Source: Streptomyces griseoaurantiacus
GTDB taxonomy: Bacteria > Actinomycetota > Actinomycetes > Streptomycetales > Streptomycetaceae
NCBI GenBank assembly: GCA_014656015.1
Contig: BNBP01000023.1
Location: 30,130 to 94,129 of the forward strand
Direction of reading: 5' to 3'
Length of the DNA: 64,000 nt
Program-made: the position numbers and the translations under genes
In this document: positions 8,984-16,331 of the stretch, in pieces
Layout of the letters: each line of letters opens with the position of its first letter
Position numbering within the stretch: position 1 is the first letter of the stretch
The notes under the pieces: generated by a model
Databases searched by the model: none
What the model was told of the DNA's origin: nothing
The model's input: only the letters and a program-made list of their open reading frames with translations

Positions 8984-9358
8984 TCAGCCGCCGCAGCCGA
9001 AGCCGTAGTGGACCTCGATGCTGGTCACCGCGTTGTCGTAGAGGTACAGGAGTTCCTGCTTCTGTCCGGGCTCGATGATCCAGTTGAGGCCGCGGTAGTC
9101 GGCGTCGGTCCAGACGCACACGTTCTTGTCGGTGCGGTTCCAGAGCGAACCGGCCCGGTCGTTCCACGCATGGCCGATGTTGGGGTTGTCCACTCCGTCG
9201 AGCTGGAGGACGTCACCCGTGCCGTCGTGGCCGTCGAAGAGGCAGACCTTGCCCGCCTGGCAGTAGTTCCAGTCGGCCGCCGCGGTTCCGGAGGCTGCCA
9301 GTACGGCGGTCGCCGCGAGGGCCGCGCCCGCCACCGCGGTCTTCACATTCAGCTTCAT
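8984..9358 (-). CDS. Secreted peptidase-inhibitor I36-like protein
   Basis: A 124-residue precursor with a Sec signal peptide (MKLNVKTAVAGAALAATAVLAASGTAAA, cleavage expected after residue 28). The mature part resembles Streptomyces metalloprotease-inhibitor/I36 proteins: WNYCQAGKVCLFDGHDGTGD, NIGHAWNDRAGSLWNRTD, VCVWTDADYRG and a Cys near the end. The four Cys suggest two disulfides in the exported form. The ATG at 9358 follows AAAGGTG at a normal distance, and the longer frame to 9457 adds no conserved sequence. It is monocistronic. The target protease, if any, is unknown. Confidence 0.8.
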   Translation of the reverse strand: MKLNVKTAVAGAALAATAVLAASGTAAADWNYCQAGKVCLFDGHDGTGDVLQLDGVDNPNIGHAWNDRAGSLWNRTDKNVCVWTDADYRGLNWIIEPGQKQELLYLYDNAVTSIEVHYGFGCGG

Positions 9359-9548
9359 GAGCACCTTTCCCGTCACCGCCTGTGGAAGCGCGGTCGTGGT
9401 AGCCCCGTCCGTCCGTTGATCTCGAGGCCTTCCGCAGGTAAGACCGTCTCCGCGCACAGTCGGTTCACCGGGATGATGTTGCTCACAACTTCCTTGAGCG
9501 GCGCGGCTGCTGAACCTCCGTCAGCACGTACGAGCCGCGCTCCGCCCG

Positions 9549-9917
9549 TCAGGTGCGGTCGTGCAGGGTGATGTGGTAGCCGTCGGGGTCGGCGAAGGTG
9601 AAGGTGCGGCCGAAGGGGCCGTCGATCGGGGCGGAGACGATCGTGTGGCCGTCGGCGGCGAGGGCGTCGTGGATGGCCTGGGCGTCGGTGGCGTGGAGCC
9701 AGAGGGCGAGGCCGATGCCGGGCTGGGCGGCGGAGGCCAGGTCGGTGCCGGGGACGATGTCGCGGAGGGCGAACGCGATCGGCTTGGTCTCGAAGACGAC
9801 GGCGTGCGGGGGCCCGGCCTGCGAGCGGACGAGGCCGAGGTACTGCTCGTAGAACGCCTGGGAGGCGTCGCGGTCGCGTACCTGGAGGGAGACGAAGTCG
9901 GGGCCGGTGACGGGCAT
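9549..9917 (-). CDS. VOC-superfamily protein (glyoxalase/bleomycin-resistance fold)
   Basis: A 122-residue VOC protein with paired beta-alpha-beta-beta-beta modules: FVSLQVRDRDASQAFYEQYLGL at the start and FTFADPDGYHITLHDRT at the end, the usual strand carrying a metal ligand. The AAGGAG at 9925-9930 fixes the ATG at 9917. It is divergent from the MarR gene at 9981, and both share a 63-bp region with two perfect palindromes, so MarR very likely controls it. Members detoxify or bind electrophiles and antibiotics, or act as dioxygenases; the substrate is not inferable. Confidence 0.82.
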   Translation of the reverse strand: MPVTGPDFVSLQVRDRDASQAFYEQYLGLVRSQAGPPHAVVFETKPIAFALRDIVPGTDLASAAQPGIGLALWLHATDAQAIHDALAADGHTIVSAPIDGPFGRTFTFADPDGYHITLHDRT

Positions 9918-9937
9918 GGTGATGCTCCTTCTCGTTG

Positions 9938-9953
9938 TGTCAGCTTCCTGACA
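9938..9953. promoter_or_regulatory. MarR operator, site 1
   Basis: Perfect inverted repeat TGTCAG-N4-CTGACA in the 63-bp region between the divergent VOC and MarR genes. It lies 28 bp from an identical-arm second site, close to three helical turns on the same face. Confidence 0.75.
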
Positions 9954-9965
9954 CACACCACGGTA

Positions 9966-9981
9966 TGTCAGACTCCTGACA
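9966..9981. promoter_or_regulatory. MarR operator, site 2
   Basis: Second perfect TGTCAG-N4-CTGACA palindrome. Its last base is the A of the MarR start codon, so a bound repressor would block both transcription and initiation at MarR (autoregulation). Confidence 0.75.
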
Positions 9982-10439
9982 TGAGTCAAAGGGAAGCGGG
10001 CATCGATCTGGACACCTCGCTGGGCTATCTCCTCAAGGAGGCGGCGAGCGCGCTGCGCACGGCCATGGAGGAGGTGCTGCGGCCGCTCGGGATGAACGTG
10101 ACCCATTACTCGTGCCTGGAGCTGCTGGCCCAGCGGCCGGGGCTGTCGAACAGCGAGCTGGCGCGCGGGGCCTTCGTGACCCGGCAGTCGATGAACACGC
10201 TGCTCCAGGCCCTGGAACGGGACGGCTTCGTGACCAGGCCCGCCGCCCCGCCCGTCGGAAAGGCGCTCCCCGCCCGGCTCACGCCCCGCGGCAGGCAAAG
10301 CCTGGAGGCGGCCTCGGCCGCGGTGCGGTCCGTCGAGGAGCGGATGCTGTCCGGACTGACCGGGGAGGACCGGTCGGAGGCGTTCCGGATACTGCGGAGC
10401 ATGACCCGGGCACTGCGCGAGGGCCCGGTCGACTCCTGA
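9981..10439 (+). CDS. MarR-family transcriptional regulator
   Basis: A 152-residue winged-helix repressor. The core reads YSCLELLAQRPGLSNSELARGAFVTRQSMNTLLQALERDGFV, the recognition helix and turn of MarR proteins, followed by the wing (LTPRGRQSLEAAS). The ATG at 9981 overlaps the operator and gives the standard length; the longer open frame upstream has no family sequence. It probably represses the divergent VOC gene and itself until an unknown ligand binds. No obvious redox Cys is present. Confidence 0.86.
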   Translation: MSQREAGIDLDTSLGYLLKEAASALRTAMEEVLRPLGMNVTHYSCLELLAQRPGLSNSELARGAFVTRQSMNTLLQALERDGFVTRPAAPPVGKALPARLTPRGRQSLEAASAAVRSVEERMLSGLTGEDRSEAFRILRSMTRALREGPVDS

Positions 10440-10467
10440 GGCCAGGATGCCTCCGCAGGGCACACGA

Positions 10468-10499
10468 CAAAGGCCCCGCCGCTCGCGACGGGGCCTTTG
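10468..10499. terminator. Bidirectional terminator between MarR and tmRNA
   Basis: An 11-bp perfect stem (CAAAGGCCCCG / CGGGGCCTTTG) with a 10-nt loop. It lies downstream of the MarR gene and of the tmRNA 3' end, which face each other here. Confidence 0.75.
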
Positions 10500-10546
10500 C
10501 CCACATGGGGTACCGGGAAGGCCGGGGACGTACCCCGGGCTTCGGG

Positions 10547-10933
10547 TGGTGGAGATGGCGGGAATCGAACCCGCGTCCAACGGTGCGGAATCAGGGCTTC
10601 TCCGTGTGCAGTTCGCTACGATTTTCTCGGCCCCGGAGATCACGCGAACAAGTCTCCGACGGGCCCAGTCACTGTTTGGTTTCCCTCTTCACCCCGTGAC
10701 CGGGATCAAGGTTTAGTCCCCTAGCTGATGCCAGGATCCGGGTCGGGAACAGCCCCGGGCTGACACTCCGCAGAGTCTTCGCTTGCTACCTGATCAGGCA
10801 GCGAGGGCGAAGGCGGAGGAATCGCGCTTGGTATTGGCGATTATTTTTTTCGGCCTGTGGTTTACGAGATCATGGCCGCTTCCTCGACACGCTTCCCCTG
10901 CTTCGACAGCCGCTGTCGAAACCGATCATCCCC
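10547..10933 (-). ncRNA. ssrA: tmRNA (transfer-messenger RNA)
   Basis: About 387 nt. The 3' end on the minus strand is the tRNA-like half (TTGGACGCGGGTTCGATTCCC, then CATCTCCACCA, with CCA encoded). The 5' end GGGGATG pairs with CATCTCC to form the acceptor stem. The tag reading frame lies at 10838-10794, begins at the GCC resume codon and encodes ANTKRDSSAFALAA then TGA. It ends in the ALAA degron that ClpXP and similar proteases read. The run of A and AATAATC just before the resume codon and the following pseudoknot-like pairings are as expected. It rescues stalled ribosomes with SmpB, whose gene lies about 110 bp upstream on the same strand. Confidence 0.96.
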
Positions 10934-11045
10934 ATGTTGATTTTTCAAACGCTCGCACCGGCTGTGCGGTACGGGCCCATCGTACGTGAACAACGCGGGT
11001 CGGTGCCAGCGTATTCCGGGGCGCCCGGCGGGCGCACGGGCCCGC

Positions 11046-11618
11046 TCAGCCCAGCGTGCCCCGCTCGCGGCGCTTCGCCGCCGCGATCACGCGGTCGGAC
11101 TCGCGACGGTCCTGGCGCTCGCGCAGGGTCTGCCGCTTGTCGTACTCCTTCTTGCCGCGCGCGAGGGCGATCTCCGCCTTTGCCCGGCCGTCCTTGAAGT
11201 AGAGGGCCAGCGGCACGATCGTGTGCCCGGTCTCCTGGGACTTCGACGCCAGCCGGTCGATCTCCTCGCGGTGCAGGAGCAGCTTGCGCTTGCGACGCAC
11301 GGAGTGGTTGGTCCAGGTGCCCTGGCTGTACTCGGGGATGTGCGCGTTGTGCAGCCACGCCTCGTTCCCGTCGATCTGCACGAAGCCGTCGACCAGGGAG
11401 GCCCGTCCCTGGCGCAGCGACTTCACCTCGGTGCCGCTCAGGACGAGGCCGGCCTCGAAGACGTCGATGATCGCGTAGTCGTGGCGTGCCTTCTTGTTCT
11501 GCGCGACGATGCGCCGCTTGCCGCCCTTCTCGCCGTCCCGCGCCTTCGCGGTCGCCTTGCCCTGCTTCGGCTGGGCCTCTTTCGGTACGTACATTCCCTT
11601 GGCCATAGTGCTGGCCAT
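11046..11618 (-). CDS. smpB: SmpB, tmRNA-binding protein
   Basis: A 190-residue RNA-binding protein that escorts tmRNA to stalled ribosomes. The core is IVAQNKKARHDYAIIDVFEAGLVLSGTEVKSLRQGRASL, then FVQIDGNEAWLHNAHIPEYSQGTW and LARGKKEYDKRQTLRERQDRRE. The basic C-terminal tail mimics mRNA in the decoding channel. The start is the ATG at 11618, seven bases after GAGGTG; an ATG 12 bases downstream (MAKGMYVPKE) is also possible and matches many annotated homologues. The protein is slightly long for the family (150-165) because of a Lys/Ala-rich N-terminal segment. Confidence 0.95.
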   Translation of the reverse strand: MASTMAKGMYVPKEAQPKQGKATAKARDGEKGGKRRIVAQNKKARHDYAIIDVFEAGLVLSGTEVKSLRQGRASLVDGFVQIDGNEAWLHNAHIPEYSQGTWTNHSVRRKRKLLLHREEIDRLASKSQETGHTIVPLALYFKDGRAKAEIALARGKKEYDKRQTLRERQDRRESDRVIAAAKRRERGTLG

Positions 11619-11681
11619 TTTCGCACCTCGGAGGGGGTGGGGGGAAAGCCGTTTACGCGAGCGGCGCGAGGGGTTCGGGAC

Positions 11682-12887
11682 TCAGGAGCGGCCGAGGCCC
11701 GACAGGACGTTCCTCGCGCGGGCGAGTGCGTCCCCCTCGGCCTCCAGGTCGGGGGTGATGCCGCGGCCGTCGACGCCACGGCCGGAGGGGGTGCGGTAGT
11801 GGCCGACGGTCAGTTCGGCGACGGAGCCGTCGGGCAGCCGGCTCGGCATCTGCACCGAGCCCTTGCCGAAGGTGCGGGTGCCCACGACGATCGCCCGGCA
11901 GCGGTCCTGGAGGGCCCCGGTGAGGAGTTCGGCCGCGCTCATCGTGCCGCTGTCGACGAGCACGACCACGGGTCTGGTGGTGTCGCCGCCGCGTCCGGCG
12001 TGCAGTGCGCGCTGCTCGCCGCCGATGTCGTAGGTGGCGACGAGGCCGCCGTCGAGGAAGGCGGAGGCGGCGGTGACGGCCTCGGCGACCAGGCCGCCGG
12101 AGTTGCCGCGCAGGTCGAGGACGATCCCGTCGCGCGCGGGCGCCCCGGCGACGGCGGCGCGCACCTGGTCGCCGGTGCCCTTGGTGAAGGCGGCGACCCT
12201 GATCACGGTGGTCCGGCCGGCGACCCGGCGCGTGGTGACGTCCTCGGTGGACAGCCGGGCCCGGCGCAGGGTCTTCGTCCACACGCGGCCGTCGCGCTGG
12301 AGGCCGAGGGAGACGCGGGTGCCGGCGGTGGCGTCCCGGCCCCCGCCGTTCTCGGTGTCCCCGCGCAGTATGGAGACGACCTCGGTGACGGGGCGGTCGT
12401 CGACCCGCTTCCCGTCGACGCTGCGCAGCCGGTCCCCGGCGCGGATGCCGGCGGCGGCCGCGGGGGAGCCGGGGCGGACCCGGGTGACCTCGATGCGGCC
12501 GTCGCTCTCGCGCCCGGCGGAGAGCCCGACGCCGGTGTACTCGCCGTCCAGGGACTCCTGGAACTCCTCGTACTCGTCCGGGGAGTAGACGGCGCCCCAG
12601 CGGTCGCCGCTGCGGCTGACGGCCCGCTCGGCGGCTTCCAGGGGCGAGGTGCCCTCGGCCATCGCGCGGGCGGCGGCCCGGGTGACCTCCTGCTGCCGTG
12701 CGGCGACGGGACCGCCCGCGTCGTCCGTGGGGGTTCCCTGGGCCGCGGCTTGGCTCGCGCCGAGGCTCTCGTTGAACGAGCCGGTCGCGGCGCCGGCCAC
12801 CAGCACGCTCGCGAAGACCAGCGTCAGCGCGGCCCCGCGGCCGGAGCGGCGGGGCGGTGGGAAGAGCGGGCCGTGGGGGGCTGGCAT
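11682..12887 (-). CDS. S41-family carboxy-terminal processing protease
   Basis: A 401-residue exported or membrane-anchored protease. A hydrophobic signal segment (AALTLVFASVLVAGAATG, about residues 19-36) follows a basic N-terminus. The PDZ domain lies near residues 110-180 (YTGVGLSAGRE, GSPAAAAGIRAGDRLRSVDG). The S41 domain carries the catalytic Ser in DSGTMSAAELL and the Lys in GTRTFGKGSVQ; the partner fold motif is GIVLDLRGNSGGL. The C-terminus is GRGVDGRGITPDL. It lies between smpB and ftsX on the same strand with small gaps, so co-transcription is likely. Substrates are not known; related enzymes process envelope proteins. Confidence 0.9.
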   Translation of the reverse strand: MPAPHGPLFPPPRRSGRGAALTLVFASVLVAGAATGSFNESLGASQAAAQGTPTDDAGGPVAARQQEVTRAAARAMAEGTSPLEAAERAVSRSGDRWGAVYSPDEYEEFQESLDGEYTGVGLSAGRESDGRIEVTRVRPGSPAAAAGIRAGDRLRSVDGKRVDDRPVTEVVSILRGDTENGGGRDATAGTRVSLGLQRDGRVWTKTLRRARLSTEDVTTRRVAGRTTVIRVAAFTKGTGDQVRAAVAGAPARDGIVLDLRGNSGGLVAEAVTAASAFLDGGLVATYDIGGEQRALHAGRGGDTTRPVVVLVDSGTMSAAELLTGALQDRCRAIVVGTRTFGKGSVQMPSRLPDGSVAELTVGHYRTPSGRGVDGRGITPDLEAEGDALARARNVLSGLGRS

Positions 12888-12954
12888 GGCGGTGAGTCTA
12901 GGGGAAGAGTGCCTGGGGAACGGGCGGTTGCCCCGCCCGCCCCGTTGGCATTCG

Positions 12955-13872
12955 TCACACCTTCAGATACTTGCGCAGCGCGAAGAACGCGGCGAGGGAG
13001 GGCATCAGGACGCTCGCCGCGAGGATGAGCGGGAGCTTCGTCAGGACGGAGTCCCAGCCGACGAAGTTGATCAGGGTGAGCTTGCCGGACAGGGCCATGC
13101 CGTGGTCGACGGTGAAGTAGCGGCCGAAGACCAGGAAGACGCACGCCACGCCGCCGCCGATGAGGCCGGCGACCGCCGCCTCCATGATGAACGGGGCCTG
13201 GATGTAGAAGCCGGAGGCGCCCACGAGCCGCATGATGCCGGTCTCGCGGCGGCGGCTGAACGCCGAGACCCGCACCGTGTTGACGATCAGCAGGAGCGCG
13301 ACGACCAGCATCAGCGTCATCACGCCGAGCGCCGCCCGGTTCATCAGGTTGAGCAGCTCGAACAGGTTGTCCAGGATGCCCTTCTGGTCCTGCACCGACT
13401 GCACACCGGCCCGCCCGTCGAAGGCGGTCGCGATGACCTGGTACTTCTGCGGGTCCTTGAGCTTGATGCGGTACGACTCCTGCATCTGGTCCGGGGTGAG
13501 GGAGCTGACCAGGGGCGAGTCGCCGAACTGCTCCTTGTAGTGCTTGTACGCCTCGTCCTGCGACTCGTAGGTGACCTTGTCGACCACCGACATCTTGCTC
13601 AGGTCGGCCTTGATCTGGTCCTTCTGCTCCGAAGTCACCGCACCCTTGGCGCAGTTGGGGTCGGAGTCGGCGTCGCTCTTGTTGCAGAGGAAGATCGAGA
13701 CGTTGACCTTGTCGTACCAGTAGCCCTTCATCTGGGACACCTGGTCGCTCATCACGAGGGACGCGCCGAACAGGGCCAGGGACAGGGCTACCGAGACGAT
13801 GACCGCGAAGGTCATCGTCAGGTTGCGGCGGAGACCGACGCCGATCTCCGAAAGCACGAACTGGGCGCGCAT
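12955..13872 (-). CDS. ftsX: Cell division protein FtsX
   Basis: A 305-residue membrane partner of FtsE. TM1 (FAVIVSVALSLALFGASLVMS) is followed by an extracytoplasmic region to about residue 180, which includes two Cys (FLCNKSDADSDPNCAKG) that may form a disulfide. Then come TM2 (MTLMLVVALLLIVNTVRV), the large RRRETGIMRLVGASGFYIQAPFIMEA loop, TM3 and TM4. The loop between the last membrane segments is the FtsX/MacB-type signature. FtsEX controls peptidoglycan hydrolases at the septum. It lies 32 nt downstream of ftsE. Confidence 0.95.
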   Translation of the reverse strand: MRAQFVLSEIGVGLRRNLTMTFAVIVSVALSLALFGASLVMSDQVSQMKGYWYDKVNVSIFLCNKSDADSDPNCAKGAVTSEQKDQIKADLSKMSVVDKVTYESQDEAYKHYKEQFGDSPLVSSLTPDQMQESYRIKLKDPQKYQVIATAFDGRAGVQSVQDQKGILDNLFELLNLMNRAALGVMTLMLVVALLLIVNTVRVSAFSRRRETGIMRLVGASGFYIQAPFIMEAAVAGLIGGGVACVFLVFGRYFTVDHGMALSGKLTLINFVGWDSVLTKLPLILAASVLMPSLAAFFALRKYLKV

Positions 13873-13904
13873 GGCGTCTGGTTAAGCCTTTCCGTTCCTC
13901 GTCG

Positions 13905-14594
13905 TCAGTGCTGGTAGCCGTAGACGCCGCGCACCTGGTCGCGGACGAGGCGGCCCTTCTCCAGCTCGATGACGCGCTTGCGCATCTGGTCAACGATGTT
14001 CTGGTCGTGGGTGGCCATCACCACGGTGGTGCCGGTGCGGTTGATGCGGTCCAGCAGCTTCATGATGCCGACGGAGGTCTGCGGGTCGAGGTTGCCTGTG
14101 GGCTCGTCGCAGATCAGCAGCTTGGGCCGGTTGACGAAGGCGCGTGCGATGGCGACGCGCTGCTGCTCACCGCCGGACAGCTCGCCCGGCATGCGGTCCT
14201 CCTTGCCGCCGAGCCCGACGAGGTCGAGCACCTGTGGCACGGACTTGCGGGTCTCGCCGCGGGACTTGCCGATCACCTCCTGGGCGAAGGCGACGTTCTC
14301 GGCGACCGTCTTGTTCGGCAGCAGCCGGAAGTCCTGGAACACGGTGCCGAGCTGGCGCCGGATCTGCGGAACCTTCCAGTTGGAGACGCGGGCGAGGTCC
14401 TTGCCGAGGACGTGGACCTGGCCGTGGCTGCACCGCTCCTCGCGCAGGATCAGGCGCAGGAAGGTGGACTTTCCGGAGCCGGACGATCCCACGAGGAACA
14501 CGAACTCGCCCTTCTCCACCTCCAGGGAGACATCCCTGAGCGCGGGGCGGGTCTGCTTGGGGTAGACCTTGGAGACGTTGTCGAATCGGATCAC
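13905..14594 (-). CDS. ftsE: Cell division ATP-binding protein FtsE
   Basis: A 229-residue ABC ATPase, the standard FtsE length. Walker A is GSSGSGKST, the Q-loop is TVFQDFRLL, the signature is LSGGEQQRVAIARA, Walker B is LLICDEPTGNLD and the switch His is in MATHDQ. The GTG at 14594 starts the conserved VIRFDNVSKVYPKQTRPAL sequence; the longer open frame upstream carries no conserved residues. It pairs with ftsX downstream and energises envelope hydrolase activation. Confidence 0.95.
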   Translation of the reverse strand: MIRFDNVSKVYPKQTRPALRDVSLEVEKGEFVFLVGSSGSGKSTFLRLILREERCSHGQVHVLGKDLARVSNWKVPQIRRQLGTVFQDFRLLPNKTVAENVAFAQEVIGKSRGETRKSVPQVLDLVGLGGKEDRMPGELSGGEQQRVAIARAFVNRPKLLICDEPTGNLDPQTSVGIMKLLDRINRTGTTVVMATHDQNIVDQMRKRVIELEKGRLVRDQVRGVYGYQH

Positions 14595-14844
14595 GGGATG
14601 CACCACAAGTCGCCGGGGTTGGTGAGCGTGACCATACGCGAACCGGATGTGTGCGTGCAGTCGTCGGTGGGCATGCGCGAATGTTGTGCGTTTTGTCGGG
14701 GGTCCCGGGGCCGCCCGTCTTCCCGGGCGGCGCCGCGCGCGGCCGCGGAACCTGGCACAGTGGGAGGTGGTGGCCGCCGGCCGGGAACGGAACGGGCGTC
14801 CGGCACGTTGTACGGGGTGAAGGCGGGCGAGGAGGGCGAGGCGC

Positions 14845-15039
14845 ATGACGTACGACCGATTGGTGTGCGCGAACTGTGCCGCACCCGTGAGCGAGGGCCG
14901 CTGCCCGGTGTGCCGGGCCAGCAGGGAGCGGCTTCAGCAGCAGCAGAACCCGTTCTCCCACGTCAATCCGGTGACGCTGATCGCACTGCTCGTGGTGCTG
15001 ATCGCGGCGCTGGCACTGGTGGCACACCAGACGGTGTAG
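14845..15039 (+). CDS. Small zinc-ribbon membrane protein
   Basis: A 64-residue protein. The N-terminus has two Cys pairs, CANC and CPVC (CANCAAPVSEGRCPVC), which form a rubredoxin-like zinc knuckle. After a Gln-rich stretch there is one hydrophobic segment (LIALLVVLIAALALVA). The gene lies divergent from ftsE and ends at a strong terminator. The family is a common actinobacterial hypothetical; I cannot name a function. The four Cys and single membrane segment suggest a membrane-tethered metal or redox role. Confidence 0.75.
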   Translation: MTYDRLVCANCAAPVSEGRCPVCRASRERLQQQQNPFSHVNPVTLIALLVVLIAALALVAHQTV

Positions 15040-15092
15040 CCCCGCGAGACTTCCCCCCGGCCGCCGGACGTCGACGGGCCCGGGGGTACGCG

Positions 15093-15123
15093 AAAGGCCC
15101 GGAGCCGGCTGCTCCGGGCCTTT
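15093..15123. terminator. Strong bidirectional terminator
   Basis: A perfect 13-bp stem (AAAGGCCCGGAGC) with a 5-nt loop lies between the small zinc-ribbon gene and the convergent LAETG protein gene. It ends in a short U-run (TTT) on the plus strand. Confidence 0.85.
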
Positions 15124-15179
15124 CCTCGTCACGTCATGCCTCGTGGGTCGCCTCCGGCGTCACGAGGTGCGCACGGCGT

Positions 15180-16031
15180 TCAGGCCGCGGCGCCGTCCCG
15201 GCCGCTCACCAGACGGGGCAGGAAGCGGAAGCCGATGCCGCCCGCGATCATCGTGGCCGCGCCGACCAGCAGGAACATGGTCTGACCCGCACCGGTCTCG
15301 GCCAGCTCGCCGTCGTCGCCACCCTGGGCGGTGGTGTCCGGGGCGTCCACGCCGGTGTCGGTCAGGGCGGAGGAACCCCTGCCCTGCTCGACGGGCTTGT
15401 TGCCGCCGCCGTCGGTCTCGGTACCGCCGGAGCCGGAGCCACCGCCGTTGCCGCCACCGCCGTTGCCGGAGCCACCGTTGCCGGAGCCGCCGCCGTTTCC
15501 GTTGCCGCCGTTGTCACCGGTGCCGCCGTTGCCGTTGCCACCGGCATTGCCGTTGCCACCGTTGCCGTTGCCACCGGCGTTGCCGTTGCCCTCGGAGGAG
15601 CCGGCGGACGTGCCTTCCGACGCCCCGGTGGAGGTGCCCTCGGAACCGCCCTCGGAGGAGCCGACGGACGTCCCCTCGGAACCGCCCTCGGAGGTACCGG
15701 TGGAGGTGCCCTCGGAACCGCCCTCGGAAGTACCGGTGGAGGTGCCCTCGGACCCTCCTTCGGAGGTGCCCGTCGAGGTCCCTTCGGAGGTGCCCTCGGA
15801 AGCGCCGAGGGACGAACCCTCCGTCGCACCGAGGGAGGCGCCCTCCGTCAGCCCCTCGTCGTCACCCGGCGCATCCTCGCCCGTCTTCACCTGGGCGTTG
15901 ATCCCGTTGCTGTCCGCGTTCACGTTGAGCTCGAGCGCGGAGGCCGCGCCTGCGGCCGTCAGCGACGCACCCGCGGCGATCACGGCACCCGCGGCGACAC
16001 GCGCCACGCGGATCCGCGTCTTCTTCGTCAT
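15180..16031 (-). CDS. LAETG sortase-anchored repeat protein
   Basis: A 283-residue surface protein. A signal peptide (VARVAAGAVIAAGASLTAAGAASA) is followed by LELNVNADSNGINAQV. A long repeat region then alternates SEGTSTGTSEGG units with Asn/Gly-rich NAGGNGNGG units. The C-terminus has the sorting signal LAETG at about residues 243-247, a hydrophobic stretch (MFLLVGAATMIAGGIGF) and a short basic tail. The LAXTG motif is the class E sortase type used by Streptomyces. The mature protein would be a flexible cell-wall-linked spacer or adhesin without a visible binding domain. No sortase gene is in the window. Confidence 0.88.
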   Translation of the reverse strand: MTKKTRIRVARVAAGAVIAAGASLTAAGAASALELNVNADSNGINAQVKTGEDAPGDDEGLTEGASLGATEGSSLGASEGTSEGTSTGTSEGGSEGTSTGTSEGGSEGTSTGTSEGGSEGTSVGSSEGGSEGTSTGASEGTSAGSSEGNGNAGGNGNGGNGNAGGNGNGGTGDNGGNGNGGGSGNGGSGNGGGGNGGGSGSGGTETDGGGNKPVEQGRGSSALTDTGVDAPDTTAQGGDDGELAETGAGQTMFLLVGAATMIAGGIGFRFLPRLVSGRDGAAA

Positions 16032-16244
16032 ATGACTGCTACCCCCAGTAGCTGATCGTCAGTGGAGCAGCGCCACGGGGCCGTGATCAACGGAGGCAGG
16101 TCGTGAATGGAGCTCCCCCGGTTCACATGCGCCCCGATAATGCGCATGCCACCCGACACCTTTCCGATTTTTTTAAGCAACGTCAAGGCCGTTGCGTACA
16201 CGATGTCCGATAGTGCCGCTTTCGCCACGAGAGGTCGCAGACAA

Positions 16245-16279
16245 AAGGCAACTGTCGCCCCGGAGGCGGCAGTTGCCTT
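16245..16279. terminator. Hairpin terminator downstream of prfB
   Basis: A 15-bp stem with one G.U pair (AAGGCAACTGTCGCC / GGCGGCAGTTGCCTT) and a 5-nt loop, about 50 bp past the prfB stop, between prfB and the upstream region of the LAETG gene. Confidence 0.75.
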
Positions 16280-16331
16280 GTCGACAAAATGGTTGCTTCC
16301 GGGGCGGCCGGACCGCCCCGGGAACCGGGCC

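Noticed and set aside
10986..13028. A 680-residue plus-strand frame across smpB and the protease
   Set aside because: Antisense to two well-supported genes and without a recognisable domain.
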